From Actinokineospora fastidiosa (GTDB lineage Bacteria; Actinomycetota; Actinomycetes; Mycobacteriales; Pseudonocardiaceae): 64,000 nucleotides of DNA. The position numbers and the translations under genes were made by a program. The stretch is taken from positions 144,042 through 208,041 of the forward strand of contig NZ_BMRB01000008.1 in NCBI RefSeq assembly GCF_014648415.1. The letters run 5' to 3'. How positions within the stretch are numbered: position 1 is the first letter of the stretch; each line of letters starts with the position of its first letter. Below the pieces are notes generated by a model. It worked only from the letters and a program-made list of their open reading frames with translations. It was not told where the DNA came from and did no database searches. Below, piece by piece: positions 52,992 through 62,909 of this stretch.

Positions 52992-54584
52992 TCAGGGGAG
53001 AGGTGGAGTGCTGGCGGGCGGCCTGCGGTGTCGGGTTGCCTGTTCGTAGTCGTAGCCGAGGCCGAGCAGGGTCGGTTCGGTGAAGGGGCGGCCCAGCAGT
53101 TCCACGCCCACCGGCAGGCCGTCGGGTGTGAAGCCCGCCGGGACCGTGAGTGCCGGGAAGCCGGTGTTCGCGGCGAGGTTGCACGGGCGGTTGCCCGCCT
53201 GCGGGATGCCGATCGGCGCGGCCTGCTGCTGGACCGTCGGGTAGACGATCGCGTCGAGGTCGTTGTCCGCCAGCAGCGCCTGGAGCAGGTGCTGCGCCCG
53301 GGCGCGCTGGGCCAACCGCTCGTAGTACGGGCCCGACGGCCTGTCCCGCCTGCTCTTGATCCGCTCCAGCACAACGGGATCGACCTGGCCGGAGGCGATG
53401 ATGTCGTCCAGGGTCACGATGTCGGCGGGCGGCTCCAGCCGGGCCAGCGGGCGCGGGAACCGGGAGCCCGGCGCCGCCAGGTAGCGGTTGAGGTCGCGCT
53501 CGAACTCGTCGCCGTACACGCTGGACGCGTCGACGGCCGTCATCAGCGCGGGCTGGGCGGGCAGCTCGACCACGACCGCCCCCTGCGCCGCCATGTCAGC
53601 CGCTGCCGCCCGGATCAGCACCGTCGTCGCCTTCGCGGGCGCCGAGGTGTCCAGATAGTCGGTCAGCACGCCGATGCGGGCGCCCCTGAGCGCGGTGTCG
53701 TCCAGCGCCGCGGTGTAGGTGCGCGGGACGCGTCCGATGGACGCCGCGGTCGACGGGTCGTCCGGGTCGTACCCGGCGGTGGCGTCCAGCACCAGCGCGA
53801 CATCGCCGACCGACTTGGCGAGCGGCCCGCCGACGTCCTGGGTGGCGGAGATGGGCGCGATGCCGTCGCGGCTGGACAGCCCGGAGGTCGGGCGCAACCC
53901 GACCAAGCTGTTGTGCGCGGCCGGATTCCGGATGGAGCCGCAGGTGTCCGAGCCGAGGCCGACCGCGCCGAACCCGGCCGCCACCCCCGCGGCCGTGCCG
54001 CCGCTGGACCCGCCGGGGTTGCGGGACTGGTCGTACGGGTTGCGGGTCTGGCCGCCGAGCGAGCTGACGGTCTCGATCCCGGAGGCGAACTCGTGCAGGT
54101 TCGTCTTCGCGACGATGACCGCGCCCGCCGCGCGCAGCCGCGCGACCTGCTCGGCGTCGTCCGGGGTGCGCCAGCGCGCCAGCGCCAGCGAGCCGTTGGT
54201 GGTGGGCAGGTCCCCGGTGTCGTAGTTGTCCTTGATGAGGACGGGAATGCCGTGCAGCGGGCCGCGGACGTGTCCCCGACGGCGCTCCGCGTCCAGCCGG
54301 GCGGCGTCGGCGATCGCCGTCGGGTCCGCGCGGATGACCGCGTTGACGCCGGGCTGGTCGTCGTATGCCTCCTCGTACGCGTCGATCCGCGCCAGGTACG
54401 CCCTGACCAACTGGACCGAGCTGACCCGGCCGCTCGCCAGCAGAGCGCTCAGCTCGCCCGCGTCCTTGTCGACCACCCACCGCGCGATAGCCGCATCGGG
54501 TTCCGCGTGGACCGGCGCCGCCGTGGCCGCCAGGGCGCAGGCCACGAGGGCAGCCGCTCGGGTTCGCCGCTTCCGTCCGGCCAC
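52992..54584 (-). CDS. Secreted amidase (amidase signature family)
   Basis: A 530-residue amidase with an N-terminal signal peptide (about 1-27). The Ser-cisSer-Lys triad is visible: Lys in PVLIKDNYD, cis-Ser in NPGGSSGGTAAG and nucleophile Ser in GSDTCGSIRNPA. Many amidase signature enzymes are cytoplasmic; this exported form belongs to a subgroup of unknown substrate. GTG at 54584 has AGGAGG upstream. It is the last gene of a leftward set, 24 bases after the amine oxidase gene. Confidence 0.9.
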   Translation of the reverse strand: MAGRKRRTRAAALVACALAATAAPVHAEPDAAIARWVVDKDAGELSALLASGRVSSVQLVRAYLARIDAYEEAYDDQPGVNAVIRADPTAIADAARLDAERRRGHVRGPLHGIPVLIKDNYDTGDLPTTNGSLALARWRTPDDAEQVARLRAAGAVIVAKTNLHEFASGIETVSSLGGQTRNPYDQSRNPGGSSGGTAAGVAAGFGAVGLGSDTCGSIRNPAAHNSLVGLRPTSGLSSRDGIAPISATQDVGGPLAKSVGDVALVLDATAGYDPDDPSTAASIGRVPRTYTAALDDTALRGARIGVLTDYLDTSAPAKATTVLIRAAAADMAAQGAVVVELPAQPALMTAVDASSVYGDEFERDLNRYLAAPGSRFPRPLARLEPPADIVTLDDIIASGQVDPVVLERIKSRRDRPSGPYYERLAQRARAQHLLQALLADNDLDAIVYPTVQQQAAPIGIPQAGNRPCNLAANTGFPALTVPAGFTPDGLPVGVELLGRPFTEPTLLGLGYDYEQATRHRRPPASTPPLP

Positions 54585-54608
54585 ACCGGCCTCCTCGTCG
54601 GACCGCGG

Positions 54609-56537
54609 TCAGGTCCAGACCCGGGTCGTTCCCGTCTCCCGTCGCGCGGTGGGCAGCGTGGCGGAGTTGAGCGCCGTCTCCAGTTGCTCCCAGCGCGTGA
54701 CGAGGTCCGACATCATGACCATCATGACGTCGGGGAAGGCGTAGAGGAAGCTTTGGTAGCGGTAGTGGTCCAGGTACCACACCACGGTGTCGTCGCCGAG
54801 GGCGGTGACGGAGGTGGTGCGGGCGTCGAAGAACAGGTCGTACAGGCCCAGAAGCGCCCCTCGGCCCAGGACCGCGCGCTCGTAGATGCCGCCGAAGTCG
54901 ACCTCCACCTGGCCGCTCGCGACGAGGAACACGCCGTGGGCGACGCCGTCCTCCCGGCAGATCGGGTCGCCCGCCGCGTACGGGATCTCGTCGAACATCG
55001 AGGCGAGCGTCTCCAGCTCCGACGGGGCCAGCGCGGCGAGGACCCGCACGCCGTGCGGGTCGAAGCTCTCCCGCAGGCAGGCCACCCGCTCGGTCAGCTC
55101 GCGCTCGGTGATGTGCGTCATCCGCATCCGCACGAAGCGCAGCATCCGGTCGGTGTTGCGCGACTGGCGGCGGGACTTCCCGGCGCTGGGCGGGGTGTAG
55201 ACGGCGGAGTTGCCGCTGATCCGCGCGGCCTCGCGCCTGCCGGACTCGTACGCGCTGTGCACGCACGCCCAGTGGTAGGGGTTGGTGCCCTCGCCCGCGA
55301 AGAACAGCCGGTCGCCGACCGGTTCGGCGAGCGTGGCGATGTCCCGGGGCGAGGCGTCGACGCCGATGCAGGTGTAGGAGCCCCGCGCGAAGGGGTCGGC
55401 GGACCACGCGGTGCGCGAGATGCGCTCGGGCTCGGGCGCGTGGTCGCCGAAGATGTCGCGGACGATGGTCGTGGTGTAGTCGGCGACCTCCGCGTCGGAC
55501 CAGCTCTCCAGCTCCCGGCCGAGCGACGCGCCCAGCAGGATCACCAGGATCGGCTTGCCGTGGGACTTCCACATGCTGATGACGACGGTGGGGTAGCGGT
55601 CGGTGTCGCGGCACAGGTAGCCGAAGACGTACTGCTCGGTCGGCCAGAAGGGTTCCCGGTAGTGCAGGGCGATCTTGTTGAGCGTGCCGAAGCCCAGCCG
55701 GGCGATCGCCGACCGCTTGGCCTCGGGCAGCTCGGGCTCGAAGCGGACCGCACCCGCCTTGAGCACGCCGAGCGGCACGGTCACCAGTACCTTGTCCGCC
55801 TCGAACACCCGGTGGTCCGTGGTGACCCGCACCGGCGTTGCGCGGGTGTCGATCCCGGTGACCACGTGCCCCAGCCGGACGTCCAGTCCCTCGGCGAGGG
55901 CGTCGACGACGCACTGGTAGCCCTGGTGCAGGATGCTGTCGCCGTGGCCGTAGACGAGGTAGCCGTCCTCCCAGTACTTCAGGGACAGCTTGTCGATGTC
56001 CTCGGCGACGTCCTCGCGCAGGATGATGTTGAGGTGGTAGCGCACCGCCTGCTCGTCGTCGGGAGACAGCCCGCGCTGGGCGATGATCTGGGTGACGGCC
56101 GCGCCCAGCGGGATATCCGGCTGCTGCTCCTTGCGCGCCAGCTCGGCCCGCTGCTCCAGCTCGTGCAGCACGTCGTCGACCAGCTCCAGGGTGCGGCTCT
56201 TGCGGCGGTGGTTCGCCCTGCGGTGGTCCGCGCCGAACAGGTCCAGGTTGTCGAAGCCGCCGGTATAGGCGCTGTCGCCGCCCACATAGCTGTAGGGGAT
56301 GCCCAGCTGGTCGACCAGTTCGGTGATCGGGTTGCCGTCCGTCCCGTGGATCCAGTGCGCGCCGAGGTCGACCCCGTGCTCGTCGGTCCAGATCCGGCCG
56401 CCGACCCGGTCCCGCGCCTCCAGCACGGTGACGGGATGGCCGAGGTCGCGCAGCGCCCGCGCGGCGGCCAGGCCGGACATCCCGGCTCCCACGATCAGGA
56501 CGGGGCACGCACCGCCGGTGTCGCCTTCGCTGGCCAT
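54609..56537 (-). CDS. Flavin amine oxidase fused to a cyclic-nucleotide-binding-like domain
   Basis: A 642-residue protein. Residues about 12-455 are a flavin monoamine/polyamine oxidase: FAD-binding [38 protein letters not shown], and the C-terminal [30 protein letters not shown] block. Residues about 500-620 have the fold signature of Crp/cNMP-binding domains ([45 protein letters not shown]). No helix-turn-helix follows, so it is a sensory or regulatory module, not a Crp regulator. Start ATG at 56537 has no strong ribosome site. It lies between TetR and amidase genes on the same strand. Confidence 0.88.
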   Translation of the reverse strand: MASEGDTGGACPVLIVGAGMSGLAAARALRDLGHPVTVLEARDRVGGRIWTDEHGVDLGAHWIHGTDGNPITELVDQLGIPYSYVGGDSAYTGGFDNLDLFGADHRRANHRRKSRTLELVDDVLHELEQRAELARKEQQPDIPLGAAVTQIIAQRGLSPDDEQAVRYHLNIILREDVAEDIDKLSLKYWEDGYLVYGHGDSILHQGYQCVVDALAEGLDVRLGHVVTGIDTRATPVRVTTDHRVFEADKVLVTVPLGVLKAGAVRFEPELPEAKRSAIARLGFGTLNKIALHYREPFWPTEQYVFGYLCRDTDRYPTVVISMWKSHGKPILVILLGASLGRELESWSDAEVADYTTTIVRDIFGDHAPEPERISRTAWSADPFARGSYTCIGVDASPRDIATLAEPVGDRLFFAGEGTNPYHWACVHSAYESGRREAARISGNSAVYTPPSAGKSRRQSRNTDRMLRFVRMRMTHITERELTERVACLRESFDPHGVRVLAALAPSELETLASMFDEIPYAAGDPICREDGVAHGVFLVASGQVEVDFGGIYERAVLGRGALLGLYDLFFDARTTSVTALGDDTVVWYLDHYRYQSFLYAFPDVMMVMMSDLVTRWEQLETALNSATLPTARRETGTTRVWT

Positions 56538-56589
56538 TGCGTGATTGTCGGCCTGGTCGGGCTACCCCGGACAGCCCCGGATCGGGTGG

Positions 56590-57159
56590 TTACGGCGCAG
56601 TGGACCGCGCCGTTCGGGCCACGAGGAGGGCGGACGCGGCCGCCCGGGCGCTGTCGGCGGCGTTCGGATTCCGCATGATGGAGGCGGAGACGATCGCGCC
56701 GTCGATGAGCAGCAGGAGTTCCTCGGCCAGCCGCGCGTCCACGGGAAGGCAGGCGACCAGCCCGTCGAGGTAGTGCCGCAGCGCGTCCTTGTGCTCGCGC
56801 GCGATGTCGGCGACGACGGAGGGCGTGCCGAACTCGCCGAAGGAGTTGACGAACGCGCAGCCGCGGAAGCCGGGCTCGGCGAACCAGCGGCCCAGCCAGT
56901 CGAACACCGCCAGCACCCGCTCGGCGGGGTCGGTCCGCTCGTCGACGAAGTCGGCCATCCTGCGCCGCCACCGCCGATCGCGTCGACGGAGGTATTCGGC
57001 GACCAGGTGCTCCTTCGACGGGTAGCACCGGTACAGGCGCTTGAACGGCACGCCGGACGCCGCGCGGATCGCGTCCATGCCGACGGCCTGCACGCCGCGC
57101 TCGTAGAACAGCGCGTCGGCGGCGTCCAGGACCCGCAGCGCGGCCTCGTCGTGATCCAC
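56590..57159 (-). CDS. TetR-family regulator
   Basis: A 189-residue TetR protein: helix-turn-helix at about residues 18-50 ([31 protein letters not shown]), then a helical ligand domain. It resembles the AcrR/LmrA-type group. GTG at 57159 has GGAGG five bases upstream; the earlier in-frame start would place the operator inside the gene. Two perfect 16-bp palindromes sit just upstream, so it should repress itself, perhaps the amine oxidase and amidase genes behind it, and the divergent DUF1348-like gene. Confidence 0.9.
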   Translation of the reverse strand: MDHDEAALRVLDAADALFYERGVQAVGMDAIRAASGVPFKRLYRCYPSKEHLVAEYLRRRDRRWRRRMADFVDERTDPAERVLAVFDWLGRWFAEPGFRGCAFVNSFGEFGTPSVVADIAREHKDALRHYLDGLVACLPVDARLAEELLLLIDGAIVSASIMRNPNAADSARAAASALLVARTARSTAP

Positions 57160-57178
57160 AGCACCTCCGATGGGCAAC

Positions 57179-57222
57179 GAGAACGATCGTTCTCTACGGT
57201 AGCCCAGAGAACGATCGTTCTC
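57179..57222. promoter_or_regulatory. Tandem TetR operators
   Basis: Two identical perfect palindromes GAGAACGATCGTTCTC (57179-57194 and 57207-57222) are spaced 28 bases centre to centre between divergent genes. The second lies 24 bases before the DUF1348-like start. Confidence 0.85.
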
Positions 57223-57245
57223 CACCCGACAGAGGGAGATCCCGG

Positions 57246-57689
57246 ATGCGACCGCCCTTCGACGAGCAGACCGCGCTGGCCAAGGTGCAGGCGGCCGAGG
57301 ACGCCTGGAACACCCGCGACCCGGAGCGCGTGGCGCTCGCCTACACCGAGGACTGCGTGTGGCGGAACCGCGACCGGCACGTCACCGGCCGCGCCGAGAT
57401 CGTGGAGTTCCTGCGGCGGAAGTGGGACCGCGAGCTGGACTACGCGCTGCGCAAGGAGCTCTGGGGATTCCGCGGCAACCGCATGGCCGTCCGCTTCCAG
57501 TACGAGTGCCGCGACCGCGACGGGCGGCACTGGCGCAGCTACGGCAACGAGCTGTGGGAGTTCGCCGAGGACGGGCGGATGCGCCGCCGCGAGGCGAGCA
57601 TCAACGACGTCCTCATCGCCGAGTCCGAGCGCCGCATCCTGGGCCCGCGCCCCGCGTCCGAACGCGAGGTCCTGCTGCCGATCCTCTAA
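57246..57689 (+). CDS. DUF1348 / NTF2-like small protein
   Basis: A 147-residue protein with an NTF2-like (SnoaL) cone fold: [26 protein letters not shown] at the start and [21 protein letters not shown] in the middle are typical of DUF1348. Function of the family is unknown; small-molecule binding or hydrolysis is usual for the fold. GGGAGA precedes the ATG. Its promoter lies within the twin TetR palindromes. Confidence 0.88.
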   Translation: MRPPFDEQTALAKVQAAEDAWNTRDPERVALAYTEDCVWRNRDRHVTGRAEIVEFLRRKWDRELDYALRKELWGFRGNRMAVRFQYECRDRDGRHWRSYGNELWEFAEDGRMRRREASINDVLIAESERRILGPRPASEREVLLPIL

Positions 57690-57696
57690 TCGTGTC

Positions 57697-58275
57697 CTAA
57701 GTAGACTTACCGGCGCGGTGCCGCTCGTAGTGGCGGGCGGCCCGCGCCCGGTTGCCGCAGCCGGATGAGCACCACTCCCGACGCGAGTGGTCCTTCCGGA
57801 AGTACAGCACGCATCCCGGCCCGTAGCAGGCGCGCAGGGTGGTGGCGGCCTCCCCGGTGAACAGGTGCGCCGCCGCCAGGCCGATCGCCGCCAGGGCGTG
57901 CTCCGCGCCGCGCGCGGTCGTCTCCCAGTCCAGCACGAGGCCGGTGTCCCGGCGCACGAGCACGGGAGTCCTGGCGACCGCGACGGAGTTCAGCTCGGCG
58001 ATCGCCGCGTCGAGATCGGCCATCGCCGACGCCGCGCGCTCGCGGCTGTCGGCGGTCACGTGGGCGGCGATGCGGCGCAGCGCGTCGCGCAGGCGCACGA
58101 ACGCGGCGAGGTCGGCCTTCGGCGCGGGCTCGAACCCCGCGCCGGCGAGCCAGCGGCGCAGACCCGCGGCCGTGGCCAGGTCGTCGTGGCGGCCGTCGCG
58201 GTCGGCCCAGACCGTGTTCATCAGCCGGATCGGCAGCGGCTCGTCCGGGAGCAGATCGGCGATCTCGTCCGCCAT
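57697..58275 (-). CDS. CGNR zinc-finger (ABATE-type) transcriptional regulator
   Basis: A 192-residue protein. The N-terminal part (about 15-130) is the ABATE-type stress-binding domain; the C-terminus has the CGNR zinc finger with four metal cysteines in CYGPGCVLYF and WCSSGCGNRARAARHY. These proteins are DNA-binding repressors or activators. ATG at 58275 has AGGAAAGG upstream at better spacing than the GTG directly before it. It is divergent from the VOC gene, with a triplicated repeat in between. Confidence 0.88.
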   Translation of the reverse strand: MADEIADLLPDEPLPIRLMNTVWADRDGRHDDLATAAGLRRWLAGAGFEPAPKADLAAFVRLRDALRRIAAHVTADSRERAASAMADLDAAIAELNSVAVARTPVLVRRDTGLVLDWETTARGAEHALAAIGLAAAHLFTGEAATTLRACYGPGCVLYFRKDHSRREWCSSGCGNRARAARHYERHRAGKST

Positions 58276-58295
58276 CACGCACCTTTCCTCGGTCT

Positions 58296-58408
58296 TCTAA
58301 TGGTAGAGCTCTGGGCAAGCGTGAGGAGTTCTAACGGATAGATCGTTGACAAGCGTTAGAGGACGTGCGAGGGTTGATCTAACGGAAGCAACGCTTTCAA
58401 GCGTTAGA
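58296..58408. promoter_or_regulatory. Triplicated composite operator between CGNR and VOC genes
   Basis: Three copies of TCTAAYGG-N12-CAAGCGTKAG occur at 58296-58325, 58330-58359 and 58378-58407. In each the two halves are exactly 20 bases apart start to start and form the inverted pair CTAACG/CGTTAG (perfect in copies 2 and 3). Likely binding sites of the CGNR protein. Confidence 0.7.
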
Positions 58409-58424
58409 ACACTGGAGGGACCCG

Positions 58425-58877
58425 ATGGGCGCCACCGCTCTCAAGGCCGGACACGTCGGCATCAACGTCACCGACCTCGACCGCTCGACCGACTTCTACC
58501 GCCGCGTCCTCGACGTGGACGTGCTGGGCTCCAGCGCCGACGGCGACCGCCGGTTCGCCTTCCTCGGCAGGGACGGCGCGCTGCTGGTGACCCTGTGGCA
58601 GCAGAGCGCGGGCGTGTTCGCCACCGACCGGCCCGGCCTGCACCACATGTCGTTCGAGGTGCCGGACATCGCCGACGTGCGCAGGGCGGAGGCGACCCTG
58701 CGCGAACTGGGCGTGGAGATCCGGCACGACGGCGTCGTGCCGCACGGCGAGGGCGCGTCCTCCGGCGGCGTGTTCTTCCACGACCCCGACGGCGTCCGGC
58801 TGGAGATCTACGCCCCCAGCGGCGCCGACGTCGCGCCCGCCCCGACGCCGGGCGCGCCGACCTGCGGCTTCTTCTAA
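58425..58877 (+). CDS. VOC (glyoxalase/bleomycin-resistance) family protein
   Basis: A 150-residue single VOC domain pair: HVGINVTDLDRSTDFYRRVL starts the first beta-alpha-beta-beta-beta unit with its metal-ligand His, and HHMSFEVPDIADVRR and FHDPDGVRLEIYAP (Glu ligand) form the second. Such proteins bind a metal and act as isomerases, dioxygenases or drug-binding proteins; which applies is unknown. GGAGGGA precedes the ATG. It ends 29 bases before the PPOX-like gene in the same direction. Confidence 0.9.
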   Translation: MGATALKAGHVGINVTDLDRSTDFYRRVLDVDVLGSSADGDRRFAFLGRDGALLVTLWQQSAGVFATDRPGLHHMSFEVPDIADVRRAEATLRELGVEIRHDGVVPHGEGASSGGVFFHDPDGVRLEIYAPSGADVAPAPTPGAPTCGFF

Positions 58878-58906
58878 GCGAACGGACCCGAGGACGAGGA
58901 GCGGCG

Positions 58907-59791
58907 GTGCACCACCCCGGAGAGATCGAACTGCAGCGGCGGGTCGGCATGACCCGCGCGTGGGGCAGCGGGCGCGTCGGCGCGGACATCCCGCCGGTGG
59001 CCGCCGACTTCCTCGCCGCGCAGCGGCTCGTCGTCATCGGCGCGGCCGATGACGACGGGGCCGTGTGGGCGGGTCCTCTGGCCGGTCCGCCCGGCTTCGC
59101 CCGCGCGAGCGGCAGCCGGACCGTCGTGGTCGACCGCGAGCCCGTCGACCACGACCCGCTCGGCGCCCTGTTCGCCACCGAGCGCGATATCGGGATGCTG
59201 GCCATCGAACCGGCGTCCCGGCGGCGGATGCGGATCAACGGACGCGCCCGCCAGAGCGGGGGCGCGCTCGTCCTGCACACCGAGCAGGTCTACGCGAACT
59301 GTCCCAAGTACATCCAGACCCGCACCGTGGTCGACGGGGACGACCCGCCCGCGACGACCGTGCGCACGTCCACCTCGCTGGACGCGGACCAGCGAGCGTG
59401 GATCACGGCGGCTGACACGTTCTTCATCGCCACCCGCGCGCCCGGTCTGGGCGCTGACTGCTCCCACCGCGGCGGCGGCCCCGGTTTCGTCACCGTCGCG
59501 GGCGATCGGCTGACCTGGCCGGACTACGTGGGCAACTCGATGTTCATGACCCTGGGCAACCTCGAACTCGATCCGAGGGCCGGACTGCTGTTCCTCGACT
59601 GGGAGCGCGGCGCGACCCTGCAGCTCACCGGCCGCGCCCGCGCCGACTGGGACGGCGAGCGGGCCGCGGCCGTGCCCGGCGCCCAGCGGATGGTCGACTT
59701 CGACGTCGAGCGCGTCGTGCAGATCGCCGGGCTCGCCCTGCCGCGGTGGGTCTTCGGCGCCTATTCCAAGTTCAACCCGGGAAACCCGTGA
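58907..59791 (+). CDS. Pyridoxamine 5'-phosphate oxidase-like flavoprotein
   Basis: A 294-residue protein of the large PPOX split-barrel type. VVIGAADDDGAVWAGPLAG and FIATRAPGLGADCSHRGGGPGFV form paired barrel strands of a duplicated fold, and LTWPDYVGNSMFMTLGNLELDPRAGLLFLDWERG is a typical FMN-binding region. It probably reduces an unknown substrate with FMN or F420. GTG at 58907 has GAGGAG upstream. Likely co-transcribed with the VOC gene. Confidence 0.85.
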   Translation: MHHPGEIELQRRVGMTRAWGSGRVGADIPPVAADFLAAQRLVVIGAADDDGAVWAGPLAGPPGFARASGSRTVVVDREPVDHDPLGALFATERDIGMLAIEPASRRRMRINGRARQSGGALVLHTEQVYANCPKYIQTRTVVDGDDPPATTVRTSTSLDADQRAWITAADTFFIATRAPGLGADCSHRGGGPGFVTVAGDRLTWPDYVGNSMFMTLGNLELDPRAGLLFLDWERGATLQLTGRARADWDGERAAAVPGAQRMVDFDVERVVQIAGLALPRWVFGAYSKFNPGNP

Positions 59792-59866
59792 CGCCCGTCC
59801 GGTCATCCCGAGCGCGTCCCGTGGTTGTCGGTGATCTTCCGGCCGGTCGGGCGATACGGAGCGGGG

Positions 59867-62800
59867 GTGCCCGACGATGTGATGATCATGAGCGAGCAGG
59901 TCGAGGCGAGGCGCGCTAGGTCATTGCCCGCGCACGCGGTGCGGATGGTGCGGGACGGCATGGCCGATCCGGACCGGGCGCGGCCGTTCCTGGCGGACAC
60001 ACCGGAGTGGCTGCGCTCAACGCGTGCTCTGGCCAACATGACCCGGACACTGTTGCTCGCCCACGATCGCCTGACGCCGGAAGACCTCGACCTGGAGGCC
60101 GTGTACCTGTCGGCGTGCTTCCACCAGGCCAGGGCGGCGGTGGTCGATCCGGAGGTCGTGCGGCACGACGCCGCGGCCGCCGCCGCCCTGTTCTCGGTGG
60201 TCCACGCCGTGCGCCCGGACGCGGTCCCCGAGCCGCTGCGATCGGCCTACGCCGAGAGTCCGCCCGCACTCCTGTCGCCCGCGACGATCCTGTACCGCGC
60301 CGGGGCGGTGCTGATGGTGGAGGGCGCGCGCGCCCGAGACGTCAAGTTGCTGGAGCAGGCGGTCGGCCTGATCGTGCTGGCGGACAGAGCCGGATTCGAT
60401 CCCGACGTGCGGCCCTCGATGCTGTTCGCCATCGGTTCCCTGTATGTGCAGATGGGGTTGCTGACAGGGGACAAAGAGCGGTTCGAGAAGGCGGTGGGGT
60501 TCATCCGCTTGGCGGTGAGCGACTGGCCTGCCGACCGTCCCCTGCCGAGGCAGACGCTCCGGATGCTGGCCGCCGCGCGGGCGGGGCTGCCCGAGGAGGC
60601 CTCGCCCCTCAAACAGCGCTTCAGCCGGTACCTGGACTCGGGGACGAAGGACCCGGCCGAGTTGGCCGCGCTCATCGCCGACACCCGCGCGGCGCTGGTG
60701 GACACCGGGCCCGGCGACCCCGACTGGCACCTGAACCGGAACATCCTGGCCTCGCTGCTGCGCATCCGGTTCGAGCTGGCCGGGGAGGCCGACGACATCG
60801 ACCAGTCGATCGCGCTGCTGCGCGAGACCCTGGAGACCACCGACGACCGGGCGATCACGGGGATGCTCAACAGCGCGCTCGCCTCCGCCTGCCTCGACCG
60901 CCACATCGAGACCGGCGACCCGGACGACCTGGCGGCGGCCATCGCCGCGGGCCGGGCCAGCGTGGCCGCGAGCCTGCAGCACGAGCCCGGGCACCCGAAG
61001 TCGCTGACCAACCTGGCAGCCGTGCTGCAGACCAGTTACAGCCGGACCAGAGACACCGCCGAACTCGACGAGGCCATCGGCTACCTGGAGATCGCCGTCG
61101 ACGCCGAGGTGGCAGGCACCGGCGACCACCAGGTCATGCGGATCAAGCTGGCCGTCGGGCTGCTCCTGCGCGCGCTGGCGACGGACCGGGAGGCCGATCT
61201 CGACGACGCCGCCCGGCTGTTGGAGTCCGTCGCGGTCGAGGAGCCCGTGGACGGCGTCAACCAGCATCAGGCGCGGCTGGAGCTGAGCCGGGTCGCGTTG
61301 GTCCGCGCTGCCCTGTCCCGACGGCCCGAGGAGCTGTACTCGGCGCTGGTCGGATTCCGGGACACCGCGCAGGCGGCCTCGCACGACCTGCGGACCCGGC
61401 TGCAGGCGGGCGGCCACTGGGCCGACGCGGCCGAGCGCTTCGGCGACGCCGAGGAGACGGCCCGCGCCTACGGCTACGTGCTCGACGAGCTGCTGCCCAA
61501 GTCGGCGGGCCTGGCCCTCGACCGGCGGTCGCGGGAGCTGCGGCTGCGCCACACCAGCGGCTATGCCTGCGACGCCGCGTGGGCCGAGCTGCGGTGCGGC
61601 CGGGTGCAGGACGCGATCGTCCGCCTCGAACAGGGTCGGGGCGTGCTGCTGACCCAGGCGCTGCGGCTGCGCGGCGCGCGGGAGGCGCTGGCCGAGGCCG
61701 CGCCGGGACTGGCCGAGCGGTACGACCGGATCGGCGCGGCGCTCATCGCCGACACCGCGCTTCCCGAGGAGCGCAGCAGGCTGGCGGCGGAGTTCGACGA
61801 GGTGGTCAAGCTGATCCGGGCTGTGCCCGGGTTCGCGCGCTTCGGGATGCCCGCCGACTGGGCCCGCCTGCGCACCGCGGCGGACGGCGGGCCGGTGGTG
61901 GTGGTCAACGTCGCCAGCCGGGGCGGTGACGCGCTGATCCTGCGTCCCGGCGGCGACGTGACGGTGGTCGCGCTGCCGAAGGTCAGCCACGACGAGGTGG
62001 CGCGGAGGGCCGATGCGTTCCTGCACGCCGTCGACGGGATGTCGGCCTCGGCATCGGACCTCGCCGCCCGGATGGCTCACGACGGCGTCATCACCGGCAC
62101 TCTCGGCTGGTTGTGGAAGAACGTGGCGGGGCCGGTCCTGGGCGCGTTCGACGCCGTCCCGGAGCGGCTCTGGTGGTGCCCGACCGGTCCGCTGGCGCTG
62201 CTGCCCCTCCACGCCGCGCACCGGGAGAGCGACGGCGTCTACGTGCACGACCTGGTCGTCTCCTCCTACACCCCCACGCTGACCGCGCTGATCGAGGCCC
62301 GGACGCGGCCGCCTGCGCCCGACACCGGCCTGCTGGGCGTCGCGTTCGCCGGGGAGCCGCCGCTGCTCGGCGTCGCGGAGGAGGTGGCCGCGATCGGGCA
62401 CGACACGGACCCGGCGACGGTGCTCGTCGGCGCGGACGCGACCCCGGGCGCGGTGCTCGCGGCAATGGGCGAGCACACCCGCGTTCACCTGGCCTGCCAC
62501 GGGGTGCGCGACCCGAGCGACCCGTCGAACGGCGCGCTGTGCCTGCACGGCGGGGACCTCACGGTCCGCGAGCTGGCGAGGTGGCGGTCGCACGGGGCCG
62601 AGCTGGCGTTCCTGTCGGCCTGCCACACCGCCGCGGCCGGGCCGGAGCTGGTCGACGAGGTGATCACCCTGGCGTCGGCGCTGCGGCTGTGCGGGTACCG
62701 CCACGTCGTCGGTGCTATGTGGACGGTGCAGGACGTGGTGGTCCCGCAGCCCGCGGTCGAGTTCCACCGTCTGCTGCGGGAGGCGGGATCGCTGGCGCAC

Positions 62801-62899
62801 ACGGCCACCGCCCTGCACGCCGCGGTCGATCTTCTCCGGCGGACCCCTGAGTACTCGTCCCCGCTGTACTGGGCCTGCCTGGCCCACATCGGCCCCTGA
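59867..62899 (+). CDS. CHAT-domain (caspase-like) protease with TPR-like helical region
   Basis: A 1010-residue protein. The first 600 or so residues are helical repeats of tetratricopeptide character (SALASACLDRHIETGDPDDLAAAI, NLAAVLQTSYSRTRDTAELDEAI). The last 350 are a CHAT domain with the caspase-like dyad His878 (LACHGV) and Cys919 (FLSACHTA), and the VVGAMWTVQDVVV element. GTG at 59867 has GGAG five bases upstream; in-frame TTG 59825 and GTG 59831 are longer options, ATG 59882 and 59888 shorter. CHAT proteases act in bacterial conflict and cell-suicide systems; the substrate here is unknown. A small gene follows after ten bases. Confidence 0.9.
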   Translation: MPDDVMIMSEQVEARRARSLPAHAVRMVRDGMADPDRARPFLADTPEWLRSTRALANMTRTLLLAHDRLTPEDLDLEAVYLSACFHQARAAVVDPEVVRHDAAAAAALFSVVHAVRPDAVPEPLRSAYAESPPALLSPATILYRAGAVLMVEGARARDVKLLEQAVGLIVLADRAGFDPDVRPSMLFAIGSLYVQMGLLTGDKERFEKAVGFIRLAVSDWPADRPLPRQTLRMLAAARAGLPEEASPLKQRFSRYLDSGTKDPAELAALIADTRAALVDTGPGDPDWHLNRNILASLLRIRFELAGEADDIDQSIALLRETLETTDDRAITGMLNSALASACLDRHIETGDPDDLAAAIAAGRASVAASLQHEPGHPKSLTNLAAVLQTSYSRTRDTAELDEAIGYLEIAVDAEVAGTGDHQVMRIKLAVGLLLRALATDREADLDDAARLLESVAVEEPVDGVNQHQARLELSRVALVRAALSRRPEELYSALVGFRDTAQAASHDLRTRLQAGGHWADAAERFGDAEETARAYGYVLDELLPKSAGLALDRRSRELRLRHTSGYACDAAWAELRCGRVQDAIVRLEQGRGVLLTQALRLRGAREALAEAAPGLAERYDRIGAALIADTALPEERSRLAAEFDEVVKLIRAVPGFARFGMPADWARLRTAADGGPVVVVNVASRGGDALILRPGGDVTVVALPKVSHDEVARRADAFLHAVDGMSASASDLAARMAHDGVITGTLGWLWKNVAGPVLGAFDAVPERLWWCPTGPLALLPLHAAHRESDGVYVHDLVVSSYTPTLTALIEARTRPPAPDTGLLGVAFAGEPPLLGVAEEVAAIGHDTDPATVLVGADATPGAVLAAMGEHTRVHLACHGVRDPSDPSNGALCLHGGDLTVRELARWRSHGAELAFLSACHTAAAGPELVDEVITLASALRLCGYRHVVGAMWTVQDVVVPQPAVEFHRLLREAGSLAHTATALHAAVDLLRRTPEYSSPLYWACLAHIGP

Positions 62900-62909
62900 G
62901 GAGGAGCCC

